This document shows, piece by piece, positions 51,851 through 63,862 of a stretch of 64,000 nt of DNA. Under the pieces are notes generated by a model. That model ran no database searches. It was not told the origin of the DNA and worked only from the letters and a program-made list of their open reading frames with translations. Each line of letters starts with the position of its first letter. The first letter of the stretch is position 1. Source of the stretch: Antitrichia curtipendula. Lineage: Eukaryota > Streptophyta > Bryopsida > Hypnales > Leucodontaceae. A program made the position numbers and the translations under genes. The stretch is taken from NCBI GenBank assembly GCA_951230915.1, contig OX579641.1, forward strand, positions 13,804,254-13,868,253, given 5' to 3'.

Positions 51851-52525
51851 CCAACTCTGTGGGGATTAGTCTGGCCTTTATGCTTGTGGAGGTCAAAAGA
51901 GTTTTGTTGCGACGGGCAGACTGCTTCTTTCTCAATTGCTGAGAGTGACAGATTGAAGGGTACTCAAACAAAGCATCTTGTATTGTGATAGTGGTGATTG
52001 CTTTTCTACCATTCAGAGGGGAAAGCTTATTTGCAGTGACTTTACATTACTAAAGTGTCACTAGCACGAATTATGTGTTGCCTCGTAGTCGGAGAATCGA
52101 TCATCGCGTTTGAGCCAATTGGGCTCATCAATAGTTAACTTATTAGATTGCCATCAGCTTTCCGGCAAGGGTCTTTTTTTGGCAATTCACTCATTTCATG
52201 CATCTGTCCATCTCAAGCTCACATTCTGTGTTTTATTGCGTTTAATCCAGTTCCTTGCACCAAATAGCTCCTTACTAACGTTTCTAGGTGGGTATTTTTT
52301 TGTGTTTTTTTGAAACGAATGAAACGATTTCTAGGTGTTCGAAAACTAACATCTGCTTTGTTAAAGTGGTACAGTACTCTTTCGTGCTCAACGGCATCTG
52401 TCAGCACGTGACCTTTTTCGGTTTAGATGTATTTTTCATTTAGTTGTTTGTATGTTCAGATGGAAACTCTTGGTATCAAATTAATGACTTCAACCTGAGC
52501 TATGAGCTGTTGCTAATGTATATGA

Positions 52526-52681
52526 AAAGGGTACTTGAGCTTTGCAGAGTTGGAGGAGTTTGTGCTTGTAGGTGATGCTGCTGGTGATAACAGACTTAGT
52601 GGAAAGATCTCAGCAGCAGATGTATCACCTGCCAGATACGCACCAGTGCTCAGGGATGACAACAGAATACTGCTCACCTGA
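52526..52681 (+). CDS. possible terminal exon, unknown product
   Basis: An open frame of 51 codons reads KGYLSFAELEEFVLVGDAAG, then DNRLSGKISAADVSPARYAP and ends RDDNRILLT-stop. TTTGCAG just inside it could be a splice acceptor (exon from 52548). Its composition is protein-like and differs from the surrounding spacer. It lies about 0.7 kb beyond the SRPK stop on the same strand, so it could be an alternative 3' exon, the remnant of another gene, or chance. I do not recognise the family. Confidence 0.3.
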   Translation, partial: KGYLSFAELEEFVLVGDAAGDNRLSGKISAADVSPARYAPVLRDDNRILLT

Positions 52682-53260
52682 CTGATTACCAGAAAGTTGA
52701 ACAGAGGAACACATGCAAGTGGCAGCTGTTGATGAAGATAATTCTCAATTTTCCCCTGCATAACCTCCATAGGGAGATGATGGTGTGATTGCTACCTTAC
52801 ATGGGACAGATATCAAACACTTGAAAAAAGTGGTTGGTATGAGAAGTAAGTTACGTGTATGCATGATACTTTTGGAATTGATCATTTGTCTTCTTCTAGA
52901 CTTACCGAAGGACACCTTGTCCAAGGTACTGTAGCTTTTCAGACATTCAGTTACTCATGATGAGCATCGATGTGGTGAAGTAGGGAGATTGTGCTCATTG
53001 ACTTGTTGACAGTATCATTGTTCTAGACTTTGAGTAATTCCATTTGTCTTCTTTTATTTGTCCAGCAAGTTCTCTCAGAAACAATAATCAAGTCCTAAGT
53101 GAGACTGGCTGAAGGAGGGGTAGATCTGGAGTCAAAATGCAATTTGGGGGGCTTGAGAAGAATCTAGACGTAAGATCCTCATTTTTGGTAGTTTTCTTTC
53201 TCTAACCCCATTTGGACATGGAGTGGCCAACTAGTCATTGTTGAGGAACATATTTAACCG

Positions 53261-55540
53261 TTAACCCCTAAAGGACTTGGGCCTTTTCTCCATCAAAACA
53301 CATTCAGAAACGCCACTTCTATTGCAAAAAGTTCAAAACTTTAAAATTTGTTTTTTTGCATATCTAACCGTAGGATCTTATATTAGACTAGTATACATAT
53401 GTATGCAAGAAATTTCAAAAACTTTGACTGCAATGATTGCAAGATATTTGCATCCAAAATGAAGAAAATAAATTCTTTTGCACCTTGCTTGACTAGATTT
53501 TTTGGCTTTGAATCTTCATAGCTTAAATTTTTTGTACTATCAATTTTGATTTTCTAAGTTTATTTATGTTGAAATATTTGAGTTGAGAATCTAGGAAAAA
53601 TATTAAAAAAAAAACACTTAATTTTTACTCATTAAAAATTGTTAAGTAGAAGTAGGTTCAACATTGAAGGAAAAACTAAATTGTTAATAGCTCTAAGATG
53701 AAATTGAAATACAATAATTCCAGTGGTGAGATTGTTCTAGCAAGCAAACACAACCTTGTCTAACAAAAAGAATTATAATCAACCAAGTCATCTGGGAAGC
53801 TATCATAGACCATGCTAGGGGGGGTTGGTTCAAAACTACCAAATTGTGTACGCTCTACCCTGAGAAAACGGGTATTTTTCTCAAGAGCTTTGACAGCAAA
53901 CCGACTTCTTTGGCAAAAGAAATTATACCCAAATGAATTGGAAGCTTGCGCTTCCAACTAAGGGTGTTTTTTCCTAGAGCTTGGCGTTACTTTAGGCCTT
54001 TGTCAGCCTTCCTTCGGAGCCTGGCTGAGGACATTGGCGCGGCCTCTGGCTGTTACTCATTGAGTTGGCTTTTAGGTGTTCTTAGGGTCCTTCTTTTAAA
54101 AATGTCTTGGAAAATAAAAAAATGTGCGTTCGTCGGGGCTTGTCCCTTGGTTTTGTGTATTGTTTCCCCTTGCAATGGAAATTGTCTATGTGTTTCAAAA
54201 AAAATTGTAAAATTGTAAAATTGTAAAAATTGCATTAAAAAATAAATCCTATTATTTTTTTTTTTGAGAAGATGCTTAGATTGCCCGAAAAAATAAGATT
54301 GTCCATAACTTTCTCATCCCTAATCCAAATAGAATGATTCAAAGCTTCACATGTAGACAAAAACATAATATTATAGGGAAAAAAATTTAATTTTAATCCC
54401 TTAAGGTTAGAGACTACGTTTTCACCAAAATTACTCCCAAACTGTTATTTCTAATACAAATACCAATTTTAGAAAAAAAAATATTTTTGGACAAATGTAA
54501 CCATAGGATCTTGAATTAAACTAGTTTGAGAAGTTGTAGAAAAAATTTCAGAAATTTCCACTATGTGCATTGCAAGATAATAGTATTTGAATTGACAAAA
54601 ATCCTTTTTTATCCCTGCGAAAACCCGGGCAGCTGCACTTCACAAGGTCAAATTTGTATGGAAAAATGTCCAAAATGGTGGTTACTCTTTGGATTCATTT
54701 TTTAAGGCAAGTTGGATACAACTTTGAAAATTTTCAGATCATTTGGAATTGTAAAACATATAGGAAAAAATTGGTAAGTAGAAAGAAGTAGAGAATGTTC
54801 AAAACACTAAATTGTTAAGGGTTTAAATATGGAACTGAAAAATGCCAATCTCAATGGTTGTAATAAACAACCTACACCCAATGTTTTTATTTTTTTTCAA
54901 AAATATTAAAAATTGAGTTAAATAAAGGGCTTCAAAGTTTATTTTAGAGTAAAAATTCTATAACTACCCTCAAACTAAAACTCTTCATAACTTTTGACAC
55001 ATTGATCAAAATGAAATGATTCAAATCTTCCCATGTATAAATAAATCTAATGAACCAATTTCAAATTTTTATTTTAAAAAAAAGTAATTCTTAAATAAGT
55101 TTTTTCAGCTGCTCGGGCTACCCATTGACCAATAAAAATGAAATAACTTTTTAAGCACGTAGTCAAAAATTATGAAAATTGTTGGGCCTTAAAGCTATTC
55201 CTCGGGCACATCTTGTGTGAAAATTTCAAAGAAAATAAATAAAAATTCCGGTTGTAGTGAGCTGCCCAAAATTACTATGTTGTCAAAAAACAGTGTTTGG
55301 TCCTTTAGGGGTTAATTTGACTTTTTGTGATTTTTTTGTACTATCTGTTGTCCTTCACTTTTGACTTATTGTGCCACAACTGTCTCTCCCAGGCACCAAT
55401 CAAAATAAAAAAATTATATATCCACAAAGCTCTTGCAAAACTACACTTTTTTTTTTTAAATTCAAAAAAATTCATTAAAAATTGAGGTCATAGGAACCTA
55501 CCTAGACCCCTAAGGGAACAAATGGTCTTTTAGGAGTTAA
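53261..55540. mobile_element. family C-like element carrying a nested family C copy
   Basis: TTAACCCCTAAAGGACTTGG at 53261 pairs with CTTTTAGGAGTTAA ending at 55540. The inner copy at 54393-55315 has its own TTAATCCC.../...CCTTTAGGGGTTAA ends. Sequence left of the insertion (CATAACTTTCTCATCCCTAA near 54303) resembles 44280-44350 in another family member, which supports nesting. The GC-richer 53.93-54.2 kb piece is of unknown origin. Confidence 0.45.
54393..55315 (-). mobile_element. TIR element, family C (nested copy)
   Basis: Reverse-oriented counterpart of 46350-47275: its right end, read in reverse, gives TTAACCCCTAAAGGACC followed by AAACACTGTTTTTTGACAAC. Length about 920 bp matches the other copy. 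Confidence 0.7.
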
Positions 55541-56269
55541 AGGATGAGGACCCAAAATGTTCGATGAATGACCTCACTATTCAATGTAGAAACAAAGAAT
55601 GCACCTATTGGTCCAATAACTAGAGCATTTTGGTGACTACTTTGGTCACTGGGGGATAACGTTCTTCAAGGATTAAAAATACTTCTTTGTTTTGAGGAGT
55701 TTACCTTAGAAACTTAATAATTAAATGCTTAAGGAAGTAATGTACCTAAGAACATCTTCATTGCAACTTTCTACATTGATATAGAATAATATTTTGTGAT
55801 TTAAATTGTTGTCTTTTCATCCATCTTGTTAGGTGCAAATGACATACTATGTTGCTATAAGAAAATAATGTCCTTGTTGCATTTGTTGCTTGAAAAACAA
55901 ATTAAAGAATTATTGATTAGTTATGAAGTTCCATTGGTTGTTGTTTCTATATGTAAAAATGAGTTCTCAAATTTTGTTAGTAAGTTTTTTCTAGGCAATA
56001 ATACAAAACATATTTGATTGTAATGAAAGAATGTTTTTTAGAAACTTAATATATTTCTAGTGACTTGCAACAATAATTATTATACTTATCATGTTTTCTA
56101 CATACCAATATAAAACATTGATGTAGGTACTCTAAATTGGTTTTACTTCTCATTATTCTCATTACCTTTCTCATTACCCTTTGTAGTATAATCAATCTTT
56201 TAAGTTAACTACATCTAAAATCATCCAATTAAGCATCTTAATATAATTCCTATTGTTAAATCATCTTAC

Positions 56270-57177
56270 TTAGCCTCTAAAGGACCAACATGTATTTTTT
56301 GGCAGTCTAGAAATTTTGGGCAAGTATTTGTGATTGGAGATTTGCATGTTTGGGGCTGAAATTTTAATAGAAGGTATGGATGAGGAATATCTTTTATATG
56401 TACTAAATTTTGTGACATTTGAAAATATGAGTCAAAAGTTAAGTCCAAATATGTTACTTTTTTCTCCGGGCAAGCAGTACGGGCAGATTAAAAAAATTCA
56501 CTTTTTTCATAAACAAAAATTTGAAATTGGTTTTCCAAAGTTATCTATGTTATCCAAAGTTATTCAGTTTTGATCAATGAGTCCAAAATTATGAAAAGTT
56601 ATGGTTTGTGGGCAGTTATGGATTCTCTACTCTAAAATAAACTTTGAAGTCCTTTATCTTACTCAATTTTCAATATTTTTTGAAAAAAATCAAACCATAG
56701 GATGTACATTGTTTATTACAACATTGCAACCATCGGTATTGGCATTTTCAATTCCATAACTAAATTCTTAACAATTTTGTATTATGAACCATTACCTACT
56801 TCTTTCTACTTACTATTTTTCCCTATTTGTTGCACAATTCCAAATGATGTGAAATTTTTAAGCATGTAGCTAACTTGTCTAGAATAAGAAATCCAAAGAA
56901 GCACCACCATTTTGGACATTTTTTCATACAAATGTGACCTTGTGAAGTGCAGCTGCCCTGTTTTTTGCAGGGCCCCCCAAAATGATTTCAGTGAGTTTGA
57001 ATGCTTATATCTTGCAATCCACGCGGTGGAAATCTCTGAAATTTTTACCACATGTTCTCAAGTCAGCATACTACAAGATCCTATGGTTACATGTGTCAAA
57101 AAAGTTTTTTTTCAAAAAAATTGTACTTGTACTAGAAATGGTAGTTTGGGAGCATTTTATATGTTTAGGAATTGAGT
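56270..57177 (+). mobile_element. TIR element, family C, degraded right end
   Basis: Starts TTAGCCTCTAAAGGACC. The interior shares ATCTTGCAATCCACGCGGTG and GTGAAGTGCAGCTGCCC with the other copies. The right terminal repeat is eroded. Confidence 0.55.
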
Positions 57178-57599
57178 TAGACAATTACAATTCTAACTCA
57201 ATAAAATAATATATAATGAGTTAGACAATTATAATTCTGGAAATTATTCTTAGATATAATATGAGTTAGAAATGGCAGTTTGGGAGCTTTTTGCATAGGG
57301 CAATCACTAAGGCGGAGGGAATTTTGGAAAAAAAACCCCAAAGGAAGACAACAAAGCCCAATGAGGAATGTATGTTTTTTTTCATTAGAATTCCCAACAA
57401 TGAGGAGATTGCTTGACGTAAATGCCCATCTAGAAAATGGATGAAGTATGTGGTCAATGAATGAAAAATCCTTAATCACCAATTTCATGTAGATTTTTTG
57501 CGGGAGGAGGAGATTATGGGAAATAATCCTCCCGCAAAATGAACGGGACATTTCTTGGGCAGGGTGTACGTATTTCGAAGGCTGATTGACCACTCTGAA

Positions 57600-58200
57600 C
57601 GTTCATAGATGTTCCAATTTTTGTCAGAAATAAACAAATTTCTCTCACATGCTGCGTTGTCCGTCTCCGCCCACTCAGATTTATCAGTGCCGTGGGAAAA
57701 ACTGATGTGGCATGACGACGGACAGAGGAATCTTTGCCAAGTGAAGGCCGCGTGGTCTCCCGGATCCTTAAATGGATGATAATGTGTCCTTCTATGGCTT
57801 ATTATTACACTTCCAATCCTGCAGCACTGCGACCTGAGTGGCGTCTTTCCCTCAGAGCTTCGCGCATCAGACTGCTGCTTGAGTACAAACTGAATTATGT
57901 TATCCCTCGGACCCTCCCCTCCCTCCCCTCAAATTGGTCAGACTTCCCAAGCCAATTTAGAGGCCTGGTAACATTCGAACTTATTAGAAGTGGAGTCTGA
58001 CATCTGCGTAATTGCACAAAGCTGCAGTTAAAGTGATGGACGGAGTCTCAATTATTCGGAGTAACAGACAATGAAAGAGGGTCCGGTCTGGTCACGGCTT
58101 CAGCCAGTGTCAGCAAGCACATTTATGGAATGCAATTTTTGTCACAAAGTTTGAGATCAAAAATCATCGAATAAGGGGAACTTTTAAGTATGGTAAGGTA
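57600..58200. other. GC-richer single-copy-looking island
   Basis: Composition differs from the surrounding MITE-rich DNA and no repeat was recognised. An 88-codon frame at 57734-58000 (contains PEWRLSLRASRIRLLLEYKL) is open but matches nothing I know. It could be an exon, promoter or remnant. Confidence 0.3.
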
Positions 58201-58216
58201 GGAGGTTCTAAGGTCC

Positions 58217-58372
58217 GCTTCACACTATGGCCGTCCAGCCATCCAAGTCGAGAGGCCGTGCCCAAACTTTGGGTGAGAGTCCAAAGAAATGCCCATTAAT
58301 CAGTCCATTTCATTGGATTCTCGACCATAGGTTGGGCACAGCCTCTCAACTTGGACGGCTATAGTGTGAAGC
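58217..58372. mobile_element. MITE, family B core
   Basis: GCTTCACACTATGGCCGTCC is mirrored by GGACGGCTATAGTGTGAAGC; the interior holds TTTGGGTGAGAGTCCAA. Near-perfect foldback of about 155 bp. Confidence 0.85.
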
Positions 58373-58619
58373 CTCCAAAGGCCAAGCCCAAAGTCCAAAC
58401 TTCACCCGTGTGTCAATTTTTTCAAGCAAAAGATTAAAAAAAACCATGAGAAAGGAGTCCAAAAATGGCCTTGGAAAAAAAATCACAGCGCATGCTCTTA
58501 CCATCAAACAAGGAATATGAAGGGTACAAATGGAATAGAAGGGTGGCATTGGCCATTGAAGGGAAGTAGGTTAAGGGAACTAGGTTCATTGAATGCAAAG
58601 ACTCCCCATTGTAATGCAA

Positions 58620-59826
58620 ATAACAAATAACAACCTTTTCTGGAACATCCCTAAAATGGGCACCGATCTAATCACTTCTAGACAATTTGGAGTCTAGCAC
58701 AAAACAAAACATCTCATAGCCTATGCAGTCCTTATTGGGACATTTTATGATATTTGGCTTATAGCTTCATATAGCTATAAGTATGTTTTGTAATCTAAAA
58801 CTTCATATATACCTCTTGCAAGAACCATTATATAACATTGACAATATAACATAGAATCTATCCATGCAAGGTATGCCAGCCAATGAAGATAAAACAATAC
58901 AAATTGTACTAGTTTTGTAAAAGCACAGTACCTCAATTAATCTCACAGATTGTAGAAGACTACATAATATTCAAAGTTCAATAGACTACTACAACATGAG
59001 TATCATGGTATAGAAAAAAATAGAAGCTTTATTGAAAATCGTTCCTAGAGGGTGTGGACCTCACATGTGCCCATCCCACAACATGCCAACACATTGAAAT
59101 GTCAGTGACGAAACAACAGGTGTCTCCAGCCCACAATGCTTGTTATCACTGTCACAAGGAGAAAAAATATCATACTACATATTTCTTAAGCACATCCAAA
59201 GTTCTTTTGTAAACTTGGTGATAAGTAGGACATTGTGAAGTAGAAGCTGCCATTTTCCCGATCTCAATACTCCCAGTGCTCTACACCTTCAATGTCCATT
59301 GTGGCAGATTGCTAGATCTACTAAGCATCCACAGAGCTTGCTTGTGACCACGATAGGAAGTCAGTTCTTTGGTCATACACACCAAAAAAGACTAGTGAGA
59401 TTAAGCTATTTCAAGTTTTGAATCTCACTATGTTTGTTCAAAGTTTCAGCTTCCTTACTAGATCTGCATTTAACTATGTCTACAGTATTTCGGCTTGGCT
59501 CATTAAGCATCCAGCTCATGCAGCTCATTATAGGGCTATGCACAGTGATGGCTTTTAAATAGCTCTTGAGAGAAGTGTTCTACCGTCTGAAAATGGTAGC
59601 TTATTTCTCATTAATACCTGTTGATTGCTAGATCCAAGCATATTTGCACATAATTTTTTTGGAAGTTCTGAGATTATGAGTTTGGAATTAGAAACTTCAT
59701 TTATGAAGTACATTTCTAGTGCTAGCTCTCCATCAAGTATGTAGTCGTTTCATTTTTACTCCAATTCTTTCATCTGTTTTTATAAGAAACAAGACTATTT
59801 TCAAAATCTAAAACTTGAAGCATTAT
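58620..59826. other. spacer, no gene seen
   Basis: Moderately AT-rich; no open frame above about 60 codons and no repeat recognised. Confidence 0.5.
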
Positions 59827-60139
59827 TCTTGCAAATAAAAAATAAAAAATAACAAAGTGTGTGAAAAGAGAGAACAAATCTGATTTTCTAGGAAAAAAAT
59901 TCGACAGACTCTCGATCATAGTTTGGGTCTCCATTTTTGCTCAACCCAAACTATGGTCGAGAGTACGTCAACATGTAATTAATTTTCTGCCAGAAATGTC
60001 AGTTTGGAGGGCGATGGACTCTCGACTATGCCGTCTAGTATAAAAGGTCGAGAGGCCAAAATTTCAAGAATTAATGGATTCCTGCAATTTGATTGGTGGA
60101 AATCAACGGCCTCTCGCCCCTCTGCTATAGTGTGAAGCA
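59827..60139. mobile_element. MITE, family B, longer form
   Basis: Shares AACAAAGTGTGTGAAAAG, CAAATCTGATTTTCTA, TCTCGATCATAGTTTGGGTC and CTGCCAGAAATGTCAG with 42016-42222 and ends GCTATAGTGTGAAGC. The left end lacks the matching terminal repeat, so it is truncated. Confidence 0.65.
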
Positions 60140-60147
60140 AACCTAAG

Positions 60148-60449
60148 AACACACAGGCTTTAAAATTGTCCACCTCCTAAAATGTACACTATTTGTACAT
60201 GCTGCTTTTTGTAGCTTTCAACAATGTACATTTTAGGGGGTGGGCAATTTTAGAGCCCTTTGCCATTTCAACTTCAAAATTTAGTAACTAATTCTCCAAA
60301 GCTCCCCCAAATGTGAAATGACTTAGGTTAGATGTCAATTCCACTTGTCTTTTAAGGAAATTTTGCTGAAAACTATTTAAAGAAGATTCACCTCTCCAAA
60401 ATTCAGTTTTAACCTTTAGGTGGGCAATTTGTGGACCTCCTACTTTAAT
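60148..60449. mobile_element. MITE, family A-related
   Basis: Inverted ends (GTCCACCTCCTAAAATG / GTGGACCTCCTACTTTA) and an interior with CATTTCAACTTCAAAATT and GACTTAGGTTAGATG that matches the element at 63527-63831. It directly abuts the family B copy ending at 60139. Confidence 0.6.
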
Positions 60450-62672
60450 GCAGCTAAACGTGTCTGTGCCAACAATTTATAGAGCATGGTTCCTATTATG
60501 GAATCGCCTCTTTTTGTGTTGGATCTTTAGTTGTTGGAAGTCAAAAGAGTAAGGGAGAACCACCCATAATTGACCAAATATGGAATTGTGGACATGGTGT
60601 GGAGTATAGTAAGGCAAAGGAAATATTTTCACAGTTGCAAAGATAGAAATGAGGGAGACTGCCAAAATTTCGTAATTTTATTGCTTGAACTAAAGTTACT
60701 ATGAATTTTGGAAGGCAAAAGTTGGTCTAGACCCATGTCCAAATGTGTAGACTATTCCAAAACCGCTCGTTTAAGAGACTACTTCTTGTTCACTTTGGCA
60801 CTCCAAACCAAATAGATGTGTTATGAAAAGAATGGAGGAATTGATGGGAGGAAATCAAGAATTCATGTTTGAAAATTAGTCCTAGTCTCTCTTGAATTTG
60901 AGACCCCCTATTGATTGATGATGGAGTTGTAGTTGGTAATGAGTGGTTCTACCTTATTATGGATTCTTGAGCACCATATGATTCAAATAAAGTAGGAACA
61001 TCCAAATGTACCAGGTGTTGAAAGTACTATTTGAAAAAATGTTCACATTGTGTACATTTCTAACATCAATATGTACATATGTTGAAGTAATAATTATTCT
61101 TAGAACATCTATCCAAAAAAATTGAATCCCTTGTATCTTTTGTATACAATATCCAAATGATGCATTCTTTAGTGAATGTATTAAAAAGTCCTTTCATTTG
61201 TGAATTTGAATACATATGTTTTATCAATCTAATAATAGGAACTATGCACAAATTTAAAAATGGCAATCTCAAGTGTCCCAAAGGTACATAAAATAGGTGT
61301 ATCCAAAAGCAACTCGAGGGTTGTATCATACCAGGGTATATATATTATAAATACCCACATTATAGGTGTTTATGATACATACACCTTCTATAGTATATGG
61401 TATCTATGTTATAGGTACCTATATTGTAGGCTCAATGCTCACAAGCTTGCATTCTTGGGCTCACATACTAGCACCGTTGAAAGCAACTCTAGACTCTAAC
61501 TCATGAATAGAAGCCGTACATTTTAGGCAAAAATCTTAAAAGGTTTGGTTTTAGAAAGGAGTTAGAAATAAGTGAAGTTATCTTAAACATGGTTTTTAGT
61601 GATGTTTGACATCAATATGCAAGGGGCCATGACCAAAGACCAAAATGTTCAAATTATGGCATTCTTTCTTTGGTCATGGGATGTTTGATTTTATAACACT
61701 ATAGTATGGTACTTAATAATTTGATTAAAAAATTATATCAATTTGTATTCCGAATGCATTCACCATATAATACAAAGCAAAATGGTAGGAACTATATTCT
61801 TTAGGGCATCTCTACTTTTAGGAATCAATTACATTAGTATGTGTCTGTAATACTTTGAAAATACATCAGGTTACAATTGTGATTCCATTTGGATAATTTT
61901 GTCAGTATAGGTATGTATTTCAATCTCCACCTTCCAATACTACTAATGGAAATCAACATTAAACACAACAAATCAATGTTGTTTCTACAAACAAGGAAAA
62001 AAGTAAAAAAAAGGTAAATGAACATTGGTGATAATGTTATACAATTTGTGAAGGGTTGATAAATCCTTGTCAAATGTTTAATTTCTTAGTGAAATATGGT
62101 TTTAAAAAATACCAACTTTCATCATATTTCTTAATTTCTCTCCATTCACTTTCACAATACTCTAGATGAAAAGGAAGAAAAATGAATGATATCTCCAAAT
62201 AAAACTCTTTTAACATAAAGATTGCCCAACTTATGATGAATTTTTGTAATGGACGAAAGTGTATAAGTGATTGATGTATGAACATACATTCCAAGGGTCA
62301 TGTCTCACTACACTCTAATCCCCTTGTAATGACTACCTTTATTCCCGTCATAGTGGTCATACTAGGGGAGGTGTCCATTGTGGAATTAGCATGCAATTAT
62401 TGCACTACAAGGGCCATTGAAAATGAAGTTCTAAAAATTCAGTGTTATATATGTGTCGCAGTCACTAGGGTGACTAAGACACACACTTCTTTTATATTAT
62501 CACATTTGTTCATCTATTGGGGTCATAATATTTAGTTCAGTTCTCTACTAGGAACATCCGTTTCCTTGAGTCTTGTCACAATATAGAATTTGTCATTTTA
62601 GAGGGTGTCGTATAAAGAGGTTTAGAATTTGTCATTTTAGCAGGTGTCATATACAGAGGGTTAGAGTAAAGT
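60450..62672. other. spacer with one family D fragment
   Basis: AT-rich. GGTAATGAGTGGTTCTACC at about 60937 resembles GGTAATGGGTGGTTCTATC at 38974, in the aberrant tail of the amine oxidase, suggesting that the tail includes repeat sequence. Confidence 0.45.
61335..61474. repeat. palindromic MITE-like repeat, family D, left-truncated
   Basis: Contains TATGTTATAGGTACCTATAT and ends GGGCTCACATACTAGCACC, matching the right part of the other copies. The left terminal repeat was not found. Confidence 0.6.
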
Positions 62673-63091
62673 AAGGTAGGAGGCTCTGAAATGGAGCGGG
62701 CATTGAGAACGGACCCTACAAATGGCTGTGAAATGGACATGAGCTGGTTCTGAAATTGACATGTATAGTCATTGAATGAATCAAGGAAAAAAAGCATTAT
62801 CAATTGCAAGAGCCAATCATTTGCTTTGCTTTCTCCATCTTTCTTTAGAAGTTGCAAGTGAACAGTTTATAAAAGACCTAGGGTCATAAATTGGGACCTA
62901 TGACCCAACTCGTTTGAAAATTCATAAGTAACTCAAAAATGCTTGGAAAAACACGAAACCACTTGGATTAGATTCCTCGTCTATTTCTCTTTGTCCAAAA
63001 AATGAGCTAAAATTATTCCCGTCTAGTGAAATACACACAAAAAAAAAGGCGGAGCAGCCCTTAGATCTGCCATTTTTGAGCCTCCTACCTT
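62673..63091 (+). mobile_element. MITE, family A, well preserved
   Basis: Terminal repeats TAAGGTAGGAGGCTC and GAGCCTCCTACCTTA. Interior is non-coding and includes TTGCAAGAGCCAATCATT. Near full-length partner of the copy at 1039-1451. Confidence 0.85.
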
Positions 63092-63106
63092 AAAGAGGGT
63101 TAGAGT

Positions 63107-63525
63107 AAGGTAGTCTGCTCTAAAAGCGCCCACCTTCTTCAAACCGCTCCTATAATAAAGCTCTAGAATGGACATGAGGTGATCCTTAAATGGACCTCTC
63201 TAACCATTGAGTGGATCGAAGACAAAAGAGTTATTTATTGTAAGAGCCAATCATTCTCCTTGGTTTCCCCACATCTCTTTACAAGTTGCAAGCAGGAACG
63301 GATTTTTGAGAGACCTATGGTCACAAATATAGGCGCCTACAACAGTAATCTTTGAAAATTCCTAACTTATTCTACAAATGTCCGAAAAATATGAAACGAC
63401 TTGGGGTTAGATGCCAGTTCCACCATTCTTCCTATGAAAATTGACTGAAAATTGGTTTGAGGAGTTTAGCTTCCCCGAAATAGGCAATCAATCAGCTCTT
63501 CAATGGTCGCTTTAAGAGCAGACTT
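63107..63525 (+). mobile_element. MITE, family A variant, second of a tandem trio
   Basis: Begins TAAGGTAGTCTGCTCT and ends TTTAAGAGCAGACTTA. It starts 16 bp after the preceding MITE and is separated from the next one only by the TTA at 63524-63526. Confidence 0.8.
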
Positions 63526-63526
63526 A

Positions 63527-63831
63527 AGGTAGGAGGCTCATAAACCGACCAGGTTGTAAAACCAATCATGGTCCAGAGGTACGTTTTGCTTTCTTCCATG
63601 TACCAACAGTGTACATTTCAAGGGGTGGTCGCTTTTAGTGACCATTGGATTTCAACTTCAAAAATTCATAACTAATTCCACAAAGGTCCCAAAAATATAA
63701 AACGACTTGGGTTAGATGCGAATTCCATTTTTCTTCCTACTAAAATTTACTGAAAATTGTTTCAAGCAGTTTAGCTTCCCCAAAATGGCAAACAGCTCTT
63801 AAGATGGTCGGTTTATGAGACTCCTACCTTA
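63527..63831 (+). mobile_element. MITE, family A variant, third of a tandem trio
   Basis: AAGGTAGGAGGCTCATAAAC is mirrored by GTTTATGAGACTCCTACC, with TTA at 63524-63526 and 63829-63831. The interior resembles the copy at 60148-60449. Confidence 0.85.
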
Positions 63832-63862
63832 CCCTTAGTTGTGTACGAACTGAAAATAAAAC

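Noticed and set aside
52513..52770. Minus-strand 85-codon frame resembling a membrane protein
   Set aside because: The Leu/Ser-rich text is the complement of the more protein-like plus-strand frame at 52526-52681; no membrane-protein family motif was convincing.
57734..58000. 88-codon frame as a definite gene
   Set aside because: Open and of normal composition but without homology I can recognise, splice partners or start context; kept only as a low-confidence island.
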